64,000 bases of DNA. Source: Tetrapyrgos nigripes. Its lineage: Eukaryota; Basidiomycota; Agaricomycetes; Agaricales; Campanellaceae. The translations under genes were made by a program, and so were the position numbers. The stretch's first letter is position 1, and each line of letters opens with the position of its first letter. The DNA lies in assembly GCA_013368315.1 (NCBI GenBank), contig JAACJM010000088.1, positions 1-64,000 on the forward strand, in the 5' to 3' direction. The notes under the pieces are model-generated. The model was not told the DNA's origin and did no database searches. It saw only the letters and a program-made list of their open reading frames with translations. This document shows positions 9,722-20,613 of this stretch, piece after piece.

Positions 9722-10020
9722 TTGAAGACTCGCGGCTGGGTCCTTAGCACAGTCAACAATATGGCCAGTATAGGAGCCGGTGGTGATTACGACAGTACTG
9801 GAACAGCGACTGATGGGACCCGGAGGTTGACCTTTGACGAGCACACAATACAGGCAATTCTCCAGGGACAAAGGATCTTCCTACCTGAAAGGCATACATC
9901 ATCGAAAACACGAGTTGGAAAGGTAGCGCAGAGGAAAACATTGAGAAGTATAAAGAGGTTATGGGGCTGTAGTAACTTGGTGATATTTGCATGCATTGCA
10001 TTGGAACTTTTACAGTTGTA
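9722..10020 (+). repeat. 300-bp repeat, inverted relative to 3985-4285
   Basis: Plus-strand copy of the repeat at 3985-4285. It encodes the same LTFDEHTIQAILQGQ block and, in another frame, a YIIENTSWKGSAEENI block ending in a stop at about 9972. The copies differ by scattered substitutions and small indels. Confidence 0.7.
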
Positions 10021-11640
10021 AATATAATGTTAGTTCTTGACACAGAACCACCAAAAAAAACGATGTCTGGCTGAGAGAGATTGTGTTGAACCTTCGTGTA
10101 ATAAGGCTCGCTCTACAGGATCCCGAACTAAACAATCCTATGTACCACAGTTCCTCGGAGGAAAAGTAAGGCCATGTCGACCCAGCGGAAGAATAGTCGA
10201 GGTTGGGGTATGAGTGCAAGTCGACTTGGTGTGTTGTTGACGCTGAGACAACAGGAGTAGACTCTGTGAAGTCATAGGTTGTGGCAGCGCACCAAGGCAT
10301 CAGTAGAACAGCGGGTAAGATGTTGGAGAGTAATGGTGCTCAGCGTGTGAAGACAGATCCCGGGGCTCCGGCCAAGAAGGTATCATCAACTGGTGAAGAG
10401 GAGCACCGGAGATACATGAAGCAAATGTCGAGTCTAAATAGAAATAGCTAGGACCGGACCGGCTCAGAAAAGGAGACTCTTTCGTTTTCAAGGAAGAGTC
10501 GTCGGGGCTAGAACCAAGGAACCAATAGCTGGCGCCTACGCCGAGGGAGCTTGGGAGAGGCTGCACAATAGCACCGAACGCTTGTTCCAATTCTGATCAA
10601 AACCTGGATCAGTGTGTATTTCTGTAACAAAGCACAGCACATCTGTCGGTTTCAAGTTCTATCAAACTGACATCGCCTCGAAGCCCCAACGTAGGTGGAA
10701 CAACCCTTGATGGCAACAAGCCTGTCTGGATGAGAGGGAGGTGTTCGTAAGCAGGTTCCTGGACAATTTGGCACCCTGCTAAACGAGGATCAGGAAAGAT
10801 ACGGCAACGAAAGAAGAAAAACGCACATGAATAGGCCCATTACGTAGAAAAAGCTGGAAAGTCGCATCATTGACAAGGAGTGAACCAGGTCGACCCGCAA
10901 GATCACATATCCCAGTACAAGAAGCGAGAAATATAGAGGGAAGTAAGAGCCTCTTCGCGGTTGGCCCAAAAAAAGCAAAGAGAGCGCGAGCGCAAGGAGC
11001 TCGACGCCCAGCCCGTACTAAGTATTTCGTAGACTTGCAAGCATTTGGGCAATATTGAGTGGCTGCGTTGGCAAAACGGAGACAGGTGTTGCTCTCAGCA
11101 GGACAGAGATTCACAGAGGATTTAGGACCAGGAAGACAACGACGTTTAAAGGATATGTTTGACGGTGACGGTGAACGACGCTGCGAAAACATGAAACATG
11201 AAAACCGACACGTGGTCGAAAACTCTGTTCGCACCTTCATTCACCCAACCTCAACATACCTCTCAATTCTGGTACCACTGTCGGTTTGCCTAACCTGAGT
11301 CCGGAGTAAAGAGATCCCCAGAATGCCAGCATATGCAAACGTTCGTCCAATTGCAAGAATACGGTGACCGCGACACCATATGGATCAATCACCATAGATT
11401 TCGTTGTATCTGGTACTTCTCTGACGTTCCCATCTGTGTTCTGATATCCTCCACAAGGTCAGCCAGTCTAGATGGCAATGTCGTGTTCAGGCGGTTACAG
11501 CAGTCTTGCGCGATCATACAGGACAGATCCTCGAAGAAATGAGCTGTTGCATTGCTATAAATCTGATTGTGGTGTCGAATCTCTACACAGTAGTGAACAT
11601 GATGAACTGCACTGAGCCTGCTTATTTAGGTGAGTTCTCA
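10010..11640 (-). pseudogene. Degenerate coding traces, possible membrane protein
   Basis: Several minus-strand pieces look once coding but cannot be joined into one gene. At 11380-11610 a frame reads FFEDLSCMIAQDCCNRLN and LPSRLADLVEDIRTQMG. At 10790-10978 a frame has two hydrophobic segments (YFPLYFSLLVLGYVILRV and FFYVMGLFMCVFLLSL). At 10010-10590 there are Ser/Pro-rich frames. Frame changes and stops separate them. Family not recognised. Confidence 0.25.
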
Positions 11641-11829
11641 GTTCGACTCTTGAATTGCAAGTTATTGGCTTCATCGTCAAAAATAGAACTTGGAATAGAA
11701 CCGTGCTTTGCTTATTTCCTTCTTAACCACGCTGAGCGCTCAGCCCTTCTTGGACAACGAGTCTGCGTTTCCACAGCTGCAGTTCTAGTGTCCCGGTCTT
11801 TCATCGCCGATCGATGAAGACCACAGCTA

Positions 11830-12253
11830 CTGAACGAAGATCTCTACTGCCTATGTGACCCGCTTTAGGCTGTCTGAGACTACAATCACCAAGAATAGGC
11901 TGGAACCGGGGTTTTGACAGTCCCGGGAAGGTGCCCTGCTCTTAAAGAAGCCACCACATTGATCGAGTGCACCACATGAACTTAGAACTGTTCCAAGCTA
12001 AAAGTTAGTAATAATCCCGCTTGCAGGTATGATGATATGCTTGTGCAGCGTTTCCATATCTTTGTGTTCCGACGACCACCAACCTCACTGACTTATAGCA
12101 CTACCAGCTCGGTCTGAGGTATACCCATGGATGACAGACATATTTAGCTGCGGTGCTGTGGATCAGGTACCGCCATAAATCAGCAGATCAAGAAGAAGCG
12201 CATGAATGTGGTGTTCTCAAGGTGTTCTGCTAATAGACTGTGACATGCTTCGG
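11830..12253. other. Intergenic, nothing recognised
   Basis: No open frame of note and no repeat seen. It serves as upstream region for the lipase at 12358. Confidence 0.4.
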
Positions 12254-12280
12254 GCCTGCACCTATAAGAAGGGTGCAGGC
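12254..12280 (+). promoter_or_regulatory. TATA-like site inside a 9-bp inverted repeat
   Basis: GCCTGCACC (12254-12262) and GGTGCAGGC (12272-12280) are perfect inverted repeats with a 9-bp loop TATAAGAAG. The TATAAG lies about 95 bp upstream of the lipase ATG, a fitting TATA position. Confidence 0.4.
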
Positions 12281-12357
12281 TGTCTGCATCTGTCTCTTCG
12301 GACATTCAGTCTGGGACTCAGACAGCAGAATCCTGCTAAAGCCAAGATAAAGCCGTC

Positions 12358-13991
12358 ATGACGATGAACCGTGCTCTCTTCGCTCTAGCATTACCTCTGC
12401 TTGGTGGAATCGGAACCTATGCTTCTCCTCTAGTTCCTCGACAAACTATCACTACTCTCGCAACTGCTCAAATATCCTCATTTAAACCGTTTACCTTCTT
12501 CGCTGCTGCGGGCTATTGCAATCCTTCGACAACGTTGGCGTGGAATTGCGGAGGTAGGTGTTCCCGTCGCATGTCCATCTGTCAAAGACGAGATTATTTC
12601 TATCTATCACATTGTTGTCACTGTCATTTCCAGAACCGTCTTTGTATGATCTCGACGACTTACTGATCATCTTATTTGATAGCCAATTGTCAAGCAAACG
12701 CCGATTTTATTCCAGTCGCATCTGGAGGAGACGGAGGGTCTGTTCAATTTTGTGAGTTACTAGCCTGTATATCTCTGCATACCGAACTTGTCGCTCATGC
12801 GTAATGGAAAACAGGGTTTGTCGGATTCTCGCCATCGCAGAAAGTGAATGACTGTCTTCTCAAAAGAGGGCCTAGCATAACAACTGATGGACGTACACCT
12901 TCTAGACGGTGATAGTGTCGCATCAAGGAACTGACCCATCGGAAATGTACGTTCCCCCAGTTTCAGAATCCCCATGGCCATCCTTTAATCCCGTTATCTA
13001 TTTGACAAAGATCTATGGTACTGATATATATTATTTCTACACAGCGAGTCCCTCGTCACGGACTCGGAGTTCTTCCTAGAATCCCTAGACGCGACTCTTT
13101 TCCCCGGAGTCTCTTCCTCCATTAAGGCGCATAATGGGTTTGCTGATGAACAAGCCAAGTGCGTCTATTATTCCTCACTACTACATTATTACGTTTACTG
13201 ATCGAGAATGACATTAGGACCGCAACAACCATTCTCTCAGCTGTCCAATCCGCCATGTCAGCACATGGAACAGAGAGCGTTACTATTGTCGGACATTCGC
13301 TTGGTGTGTATCTATCTTCCTCAGGCTGGGTACCTGGCTGGGTATCTTATGAGTCTTTGCGTTCGGGACAACATAACTAACCCCAAACTAATTTTCCTTC
13401 ATCTATCGCAGGCGCTGCCATCTCCCTCATAGACTCTATCTACCTCCCTATCCACCTCCCATCGGGCACTACCTTCCGTACAATCCTATACGCTCTACCC
13501 CGAGTTGGAAACCCAGCGTTTGCGGATTATGTGGATGCTCATGCTTCTGTGACGCATATTAACAACAAGTACGTTTAGCACAGTGCTTCCATTTCCAAGT
13601 TCTGGATAACTGGATTGTGACTCAAGCTGACCGACCTTTACTGCTTACAGAGAAGACATCGTCCCCATCCTCCCTGGTCGCTTCCTAGGCTATGCTCAGC
13701 CTAATGGAGAGATTCACATTCAAGATAGTGGAGCTTGGGATGTTTGTCCAGGTCAGTTCCACTCTAACGCACGCTGCTTCCCTTTCTCCTTTCTCCTTCT
13801 ACCGTGCTATATTCACGATGCGATCATGACTAACACTCTTCATATTTTCCTTTCCTTTCCTCTTTCATATTTACATTACAGGCCACGACAACACAGACTC
13901 CCGCTGCACCACAGGCGACGTTTCAAACATTTTTGATGGAGATTTGGGAGACCATGATGGACCGTATGATGGTGTGGAGATGTCGTGCTAG
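12358..13991 (+). CDS. Secreted class-3 lipase (alpha/beta hydrolase), copy 1
   Basis: Nine exons (12358-12553, 12683-12751, 12815-12843, 12906-12946, 13045-13158, 13218-13303, 13412-13568, 13651-13751, 13882-13991) give 300 residues, with every junction GT-AG and in phase. It begins with a signal peptide (MTMNRALFALALPLLGGIG). Family marks: VQFWFVGFSPSQK, the oxyanion-region VSHQGTDPSE, the nucleophile elbow VGHSLG (split by an intron), PRVGNPAFADYVD, the probable catalytic Asp in KEDIVPILPGR, and the probable catalytic His in DHDGPYDG near the C-terminus. Known: fungal class-3 lipases of the Rhizomucor/Thermomyces type are secreted triacylglycerol lipases or feruloyl esterases with a Ser-Asp-His triad. 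It has two more introns than the paralogs at 29.4 and 39.0 kb, lacks their long N-terminal propeptide, and is the most diverged of the three. Confidence 0.88.
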
Positions 13992-14479
13992 AATATTATT
14001 GCATGCATGAGGAGAAATGGCCATGGATCGATTCGATTCGATTCTTCCGTTCTTTGTCGTTGGTTGCTGTACGTACATTGGAATTCAGGCTTCACAACAG
14101 CAGCACGGAGGAGGAGGAGGGTGCGGGTGCGGAGCTGCGGAACTGGAACTTGTGATCCGATTTATGTAAAGTTTATTGGCCGAGGCTCATCGTCTTTTTG
14201 TAACTGGTTAGTGTTGGGTACTACTTTGATACCATAACTCATTGCGTGGTGCTTTGCTACTTGCAATACTAATTTATCTGTATATACTTCAGCACTGAGT
14301 ATCTGCGGATTCCTAAGAATCAGTTTTCCCTGAGGACGTCGGACCCAACGGGAACATTCGACGGTTTTCCGGGAAAATCCAAGAGGCGAGCATAAAGCGA
14401 GAGTTTTGCGAGAAGTGTCTAAGGTACGGGTCCTAAGGCCTAATCACTCAAGATGTCGTCTCTGCTATTTCATCTGTCC

Positions 14480-14675
14480 GCTCGCCTTGGCTTCAGGAAC
14501 GTTATCATTCAGACATAATCACCTCAACAGCTGACCCGTCCCAAGTCCAACTCTCTGACACAGGCATACGCCACTACATCTCAGTCTTGGAGGAGAGAGT
14601 CTTCACCGGGGCAAGTGCAATCAACTAGCTGGATTGGGTTTGTAAGAACGGGTCCGGGTCCCATAAATGGGCCTC
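14480..14675 (+). repeat. Dispersed repeat R, copy 1
   Basis: About 190 bp including GGAACGTTATCATTCAGAC, CAACAGCTGACCCGTCCCAA and AGAGTCTTCACCGGGGCAAG. The same blocks recur at 15240-15415(-), 24233-24400(+), 27383-27613(-), 28662-28835(+), 37194-37378(-) and 38449-38615(+). It is noncoding. Confidence 0.75.
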
Positions 14676-15830
14676 ATAACAGCTTCATGGTCGATGCTAG
14701 TACTTCAAGTAATAGATATTCTCCTCTTGAAGAAGTTGTTATGGGTATGAGATCAAGATGAAGACAGCTCAGCCTGAGGACCTGGTTCAAATCTAGAGAA
14801 CTGGAGAACTTGGGGAAATATGTAAAAGCCTCAAGGAATGTTCAATGCGGGGTCGGGGTCGGGTAGTTTAAATACTACTAACACATAGAATGCAAGGGAG
14901 AATAGGGAGACAGATCCGGAGAACTATGTGGGGACTTGCAGGAATTTGAGAGTTTGAAATTGAACTGATTTGAACTGGGCACGGAACATGAGGGTATATG
15001 TAGTAGAGGTTGATGATCACCGAGAATTTAGAAATGAATGGAGGAGGACTGGGATGCATATGGCTCAGTTGCTTGTTCAAGTGCTTCAATTGCCCGGATG
15101 ATGAATGTGCCCATGCTTAGGCTGGGGACCTACGTATACTTGGCAGTGGCAACAGAGATGGAAACCATGATTGCAGCTTGTTTCGAAATTCGAGTTGTAC
15201 AATTACGATATCAGGCTAAAGCCAATTAATAATTAATTGCCCTGGTGAAGACTCTTTCCAAGTTTGAGACTGAGACTGAGACTGAGATGAAGTCGCGGAT
15301 ATGATATATCCTGGATCGGACAGTTGGACTTGGCCCTTGGGTCGGGTCAGTTGTTAAGATGATACGCGTTTTATGAGACGTCTGAATGATAGCGTTCCTA
15401 GAGCCAAGGTAAGTGGGAGAGCACGCGTACGAGAGTAGTAACGCGGCCTTGACAATGATAATGAAACAACACGGGCTTGGCTAGAGTTGAGTTGAGTTGA
15501 GTTGAAGACGATCAGAATCATCAGATGGTGCGACGTGTAGGCGGTGTAGTACGTGTCGGGACAGGAAACGAGAGTTGGACGGGAGATGCAGAGAAGAAAA
15601 GAAAGCTTGACATGGCGTTGTAGCCTTGTATACTTTAGCTGAGTACTGAGTATCTGCGAATTCTTCACTGGTTGCCCTAATATTGCCAACTTCTTGTTCG
15701 CAATCCAGTACATATATACGCCGTGACGTGAACGCGTGAAAAAAAGTCGCGTCGCGTCGCGTGTAACTGTAAGTACGCGTCTTGCGTGTCTCATAGTACA
15801 TACATAGTATTTGCTCGTCGCAAAGTAAAA
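14676..15830 (-). repeat. Inverted orphan copy of the lipase promoter region
   Basis: The minus strand matches the region 28.5-29.4 kb that precedes the second lipase, including CCTCAGGCTGAGCTGTCTTC and the ATCGACCATGAAG start-codon context. The lipase homology ends within a few codons of the ATG (14686-14688), after which the frame meets a stop and dispersed repeat R begins. The gene body is absent. A further R copy lies inside at 15240-15415. Confidence 0.75.
15240..15415 (-). repeat. Dispersed repeat R, copy 2
   Basis: Inverse-orientation copy of R within the orphan promoter block: GTGAAGACTCTTTCCAAG, CGGACAGTTGGACTTGG and GAATGATAGCGTTCCTAGAG. Confidence 0.7.
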
Positions 15831-15854
15831 AAAGAAAACACTACTTCTCTTACA

Positions 15855-15862
15855 CTAATGAC
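15855..15862 (+). other. hAT target-site duplication, left
   Basis: CTAATGAC abuts the TAGGGCTTCGC terminus. The identical 8 bp occurs at 20281-20288. Confidence 0.9.
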
Positions 15863-18800
15863 TAGGGCTTCGCGCCGTACAGTATACTGGTACGGCAGTA
15901 TTTCGTACTGGTACTATACTGGTACAGGGTACCTGTAACCGTACCATACGGGCTTCGAGAAATGTTTATACGGTACTGGTACGGGTTGGGTACGGCAGTA
16001 TACGGGGTACGGCTAGAGTACGGACTAATTCGAATGCTAATGAATACAAAATGTTCCTATTTACGGTTCCGTGCTAGATAAAGCCTGTGTTTTGCAATCA
16101 TGAGGAGCCTGATGGTTTCAGCGGAAAGACTCGCTCGGCGGAGGGAGATGGTGTCACGTCCGCCTGAAAAAACGCGCTCCACAGCAACAGCAGAACCTGG
16201 TGAGAGTGTTAAGAACTCGAATATGAAATAGAAAAGAAGAACAACATACCTGGGATGCAAAAAATGTCTAAAGCCAAACGATATAGGTGAGGATACGTAA
16301 CCTTGTGCCCTACCCACCAAGTGATAGGATCACAGGTTGAATCCTCTGGTGACAGCTTCCAGAATTCGTTGAGCTCATCACGAACAGCATCTACCTTACG
16401 ATGGTACTTGGATTTGAATTTCTTTTGCGGAGATCCATCAACATGAACGACATCAGAGGGCCCAATAGAGTCCACCGAAGACGCCATATTTAATGAGGTA
16501 CGGCTGGAAAGATAGTTGTCTGTGTAGTAATCACGGAGTTTCTGTCGAGATGTGTTGAGATGTCCGGCGAGTGTCGGTTCTTGCTCGTAATCGGCTTCTA
16601 GTGCCTCGCGGTCGATGCGAGGATCTAATACTGTAAACAATTTTGTGAGTACATCACTCGCAAATTAATATAACACAGACTTACACATGGACCAAGTGTA
16701 GAATGGAGATTCATCAAACTTGTAGAAGTACTCGCTGAGTTTGCTGTGTGCAGCAACGAGCGCATCACGGACATGAACAGAAACATCAAACGTACCCAAG
16801 GAGCGGATAATCTCCTTGATATCATCCTCCAACTCCCGAAGGACTTCCAAAGTACTGGAAAGCATAGGAGTCTTTGTAGTAGACATTTGCACTGTTGCAG
16901 CACGGAATGTCTTCAACCATCCGGTTACTTTGATAATGTTGTTCCAATCATTCTCGTCGAGACAATAGTCCAGAAGATCAGAGTGCTGTGACGCGTAGCT
17001 GTCGATGGCGTCACGAAAGGCACCAGCACGGCCTATGGTAGATATGGGATTGTGAGTGACTGAACAACTAACAAAAAGAAACATACATACGCATCATCTG
17101 ATGAGTTGAGCCCCAACGCGTAATCACATCAAGAATCAGCATGAGCAGCTTCATCTCACTCTTTTCGGCAGTGAGCTCAGCGTAGACATGTTGGATCTCT
17201 CTGTACCATGCTTCACGACGCTGGGGACTTGAGCGCACATGTCGTACTATCTTCCGCAACTGAAACATGTAAGTCCAAATCCTATAGACGAAGAATTCCA
17301 CATACTTTTACTACTGATGGAATTATGCCATCCTTCTTGAGTTCGTCGAGAGAGTCTTCTTCTTCCTCATCCTGTTCAACGGCTTCATCATCTTCTTTAT
17401 CCTCACCTGTTTTCGATTTGGAATTGGTAGATTTCGGAGGTGGGACATGAATGGCAAAATTGTCTTGATAATTGCTGCTACGGGTTTCGAGTTTCCTGCC
17501 AGTCTTTGATGAGATGGCTCCAATCCCTTCCAAAAGCTGCAAAGAGAGTATTTAACCTGACTGCGCAGAAGAAAGGGCATGTACTCACCTTGATCGCAGC
17601 AAGATGTATGGTGTGGGGCATACAACGTAGCCGAGAAGCTTTGGCTGAGAATGTCACCTTGCGACGGCGACAGCGATCTTCGAGAGACTTCATCATAGTG
17701 TCGTTGTTAGTTGCATTATCCATGACGATAGCAATAATCTGCGAGATAAAATCATTAATTATACATATGAATCAACAGATTGAAATAACACATACCTTTC
17801 CAACGAGTCCATATAACTCCAGGGTCTTCCATACAGCATCGGCCATGTTTTCACCTGAGTGCTCTCCCAAAAGCTCGCGGAAGTCAATCAAAAGCTCCTC
17901 TTAAGCCCAATTAATATCTACGGCAACACAGACAATACAAGACATTACCAAGCTGTCCCTCTTCGTTGATATAATGAGCAACAATTGCCAGGAATGCATG
18001 CTGATTGCTTGAAGTCCATGCATCAATCGAAAGAGCAACTTTACCATTAATTTTCTGAACGAAACCATATTTGTATATCAGCCACCACCAGCATGCAAAA
18101 AAAAACAAGTATACGCACCAAGAAGATGTCCCGAATCTCCTCAATAGTCGCCTCTCCCAACTTCAGAACACGGCGTTGTATGGCATCCTTCTTAGGGATA
18201 TGGAGCTTGCCACCACTATGGTGAACGTACTGAAGAAGCTCAATGAACTCCACCTGCTCAACCTCCGAAAATGGTTGATTGCTGGCAACAAGCCACTTGA
18301 CGAGGAGCTCTTCAAAACGCTCCTGGTTCCAAGGTTCCTAAATCATTTAGTCAGCATCCATCCTTCTAAAGCTATGACGAGAACTTTACTTACTAGCGCA
18401 GCTGCTCGTTGCTTTGTAAAAGCTTCCTTGATAGTCTCCTGATGTGAATCAATCTCCTCCTCTAATGCAGCCGCGAACTTATCGTCAAACGGCTTGCGTC
18501 CCGCTGCAACATTGATGTCATCCTGAGTCCACGCGACTCCCTGTTTGCGTCGTTCTTGTAGAATCTCGAAGAACTGGTGAAGATGCTTGAAGTTTTTGTT
18601 GAGATGTTTCTTGAGACCTGGAGTCGGTAGTTAAAGTCTTGTAGTTTCAAGTTAGAGAAATTTTACGCACTATGAAGACAACCATTCATTTTCTTGGACA
18701 CTGTGAATACCTTGTGGTTACCATGAAGGCACCGGAAGTGTTGATCACCTGGAACACCGAGTTCACCAGATGCGTTGAATGGTACTTGCTCGTAGAACAG

Positions 18801-20280
18801 ATAAATTGCATCGCTGCGTTTACCGTTGCCACCGGGAACCTGTAAATCGTGAGCGAGAAAATCAAACCCTAAACTAAAAAAAACAAACCTTATTGACTCG
18901 AGGAGGAGCCGGTCTGGGAGGAGCCTCTTCATCCTCAACCTCTTCAACACTAGCAGCACGGAGATTTTTCTACAATAAATCATCAGGATCAAGCATAAGA
19001 TATGAGCCGCTGGCTACTCACCGTTTGGGTGCGTTTTGCAGGACCAGCCTCACTACCCTCGTCATGCTCCCTACGTCGCTTCATTGACTTCTTGGGCTTC
19101 TTGGGATTGGCCTTCTCCTTTCCTTTCACTTTAGAAGGCTTCGGAAAGGTTTTGGCTGGGAGAATTGAAGCGAGCTTGAATAAATAAGTGTAAGTACAGA
19201 TATGGAAGGAAAAAATGAAAGACGCACCTCTTCGTCACTGATACCTTCTGCATCCATTATTTCAACCTCTGAACTGCCATCAGTGGTCGTGCCAGAACCG
19301 GAATCACTGTAGTCTTCATCGTCTAGGCCTGAATCCACGTCTTGACCCTTCGTCTTCTTCTTTTTTGGTTTTCGACGGCGTACAGGACCTGGCTTAGATA
19401 AGGTGACCCCATCAGCTTCGTACTTGTCGGATTCAATGGACGCTAGCATTCTGGCGTTCTTGTTACGTCCTCGAATTGATGCTACGTTTTCGCATCAACT
19501 GACCAGGTCATGAGATAAGAGATTTAGACAAGACGTACCTGCAGCATTGCTAGGACCTGAGATTGGTGTTACATCGTCAACGTCGTGATAAAACACGATT
19601 TCAGTCGCATCCTTGAGAGTCCCATCCTTGTTCACGGCGCATTGGTCAGTAGACATGAGAGAATGCTTGGAGAATGCGGAAAATTGCAGTATACCCGACG
19701 CTTTTAAACCAAGCCCTGCACTCGAAGGCGGCCCTGCAAGCCGTAGCCTACCTCTATCCAAGTCTACACAGCGGGCACAGATGCTTTTATGGAGAAAAAA
19801 AATGAAATTCGATAGTACAAAACTCCGACAAGAGCATCTGTGAAGATAGGCTCATAAGTTATAACTACTGGGCGAAGTGTCAGTTGGCTTCAGAGTCCAT
19901 TGCACACAAGCAGAGAACTCACCTGTAAGTACCAAGAACTATGATTTGATACTATCCTCAACAAAGTAGCGAAGGAACAGGCTCGACGTGGTGACTCATG
20001 GCAGTGTGATGCAGACGTTCGCTAGCGTTACGGCAGCCGGTCGGCTTGAACTTCAGGGCTGGCAAAATCTGATTTCTTAAAAGTTAAGTTATAAGGATTT
20101 TATCGGGACCCGTAGCCAGTACCGTACCCGTAGACGGCCGTACTGTACGATGCTGTACTGGTACTACCCGTACTGGGTACGGTACGTATTAGGTAGTTGG
20201 AAGACGACGTACGGTACTGGTACATGCCCCGTATTACGGTACCCGTACCCCGTCGGCATACGGACCGGTGCGAAGCCCTA
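15863..20280 (-). mobile_element. Complete hAT transposon with 8-bp target duplication
   Basis: Seen: CTAATGAC occurs immediately outside both ends (15855-15862 and 20281-20288), a perfect 8-bp target-site duplication. The inverted ends are TAGGGCTTCGCGCCG on the left and TAGGGCTTCGCACCG on the right strand-reversed (14 of 15 match). Subterminal regions (15880-16020 and 20100-20270) are filled with GTACTGGTACGG-like motifs in both directions. Known: 8-bp duplications, short inverted ends and a DDE transposase with C-terminal dimerisation motif define the hAT superfamily. The single transposase gene occupies most of the 4418-bp element on the minus strand. It interrupts sequence beside the orphan lipase promoter. 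The perfect duplication and open frame suggest a recent insertion. Confidence 0.95.
16057..19656 (-). CDS. hAT transposase, multi-exon, apparently intact
   Basis: Reading from the ATG at 19656 to the TAG at 16057-16059, about fourteen exons can be joined through consensus GT-AG introns without losing frame (roughly 900 residues). Domains in order: an acidic and basic N-terminal tail with KPKKKKTKG-type nuclear signals; a BED-like zinc-finger region (FRCLHGNHKVFTVSKKMNG, then LKKHLNKNFKHLH); the transposase core with VALSIDAWTSSNQHAFLAIV (first catalytic Asp) and IAIVMDNATNNDTMM (second Asp), then RCMPHTIHLAA; RWGSTHQMMRR; and the C-terminal hAT dimerisation segment GSAVAVERVFSGGRDTISLR. An Asp/Glu-rich insertion (EQDEEEEDSLDELKKDG) lies in the middle. 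Known role: cut-and-paste excision and integration of its own element. No premature stop was found in the joined model. The only alternative start would be upstream within 19657-19761. Confidence 0.88.
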
Positions 20281-20288
20281 CTAATGAC
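20281..20288 (+). other. hAT target-site duplication, right
   Basis: CTAATGAC abuts the right terminus GCGAAGCCCTA, identical to 15855-15862. Confidence 0.9.
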
Positions 20289-20613
20289 ATTGACGATTGA
20301 AATATTGAAAACTGAATCGGTATGTGCTTATATAGTATATCATATCTATGCGTTCTGCTCGTACTGTTACTGTTACTTTTGCACTATGTATCACTTCTTG
20401 GTCCGAACGGAAGGAAAATGAAAAACGAAAAACGAAAACTAAATGCGAATGCTACAACAACGTACAACAACTCTTTCTTTCATCAGTGTTTGAATATATC
20501 TGTCTGGTCTTTTGCTTTTTGGTTTGTTAAAAGTAAACCGGTCCGTCTGCGAAAAAAAATAAAAACCACTTCAATCCATTCTCAACTCTCAACTCTCAAC
20601 TACCTCAATCCAA

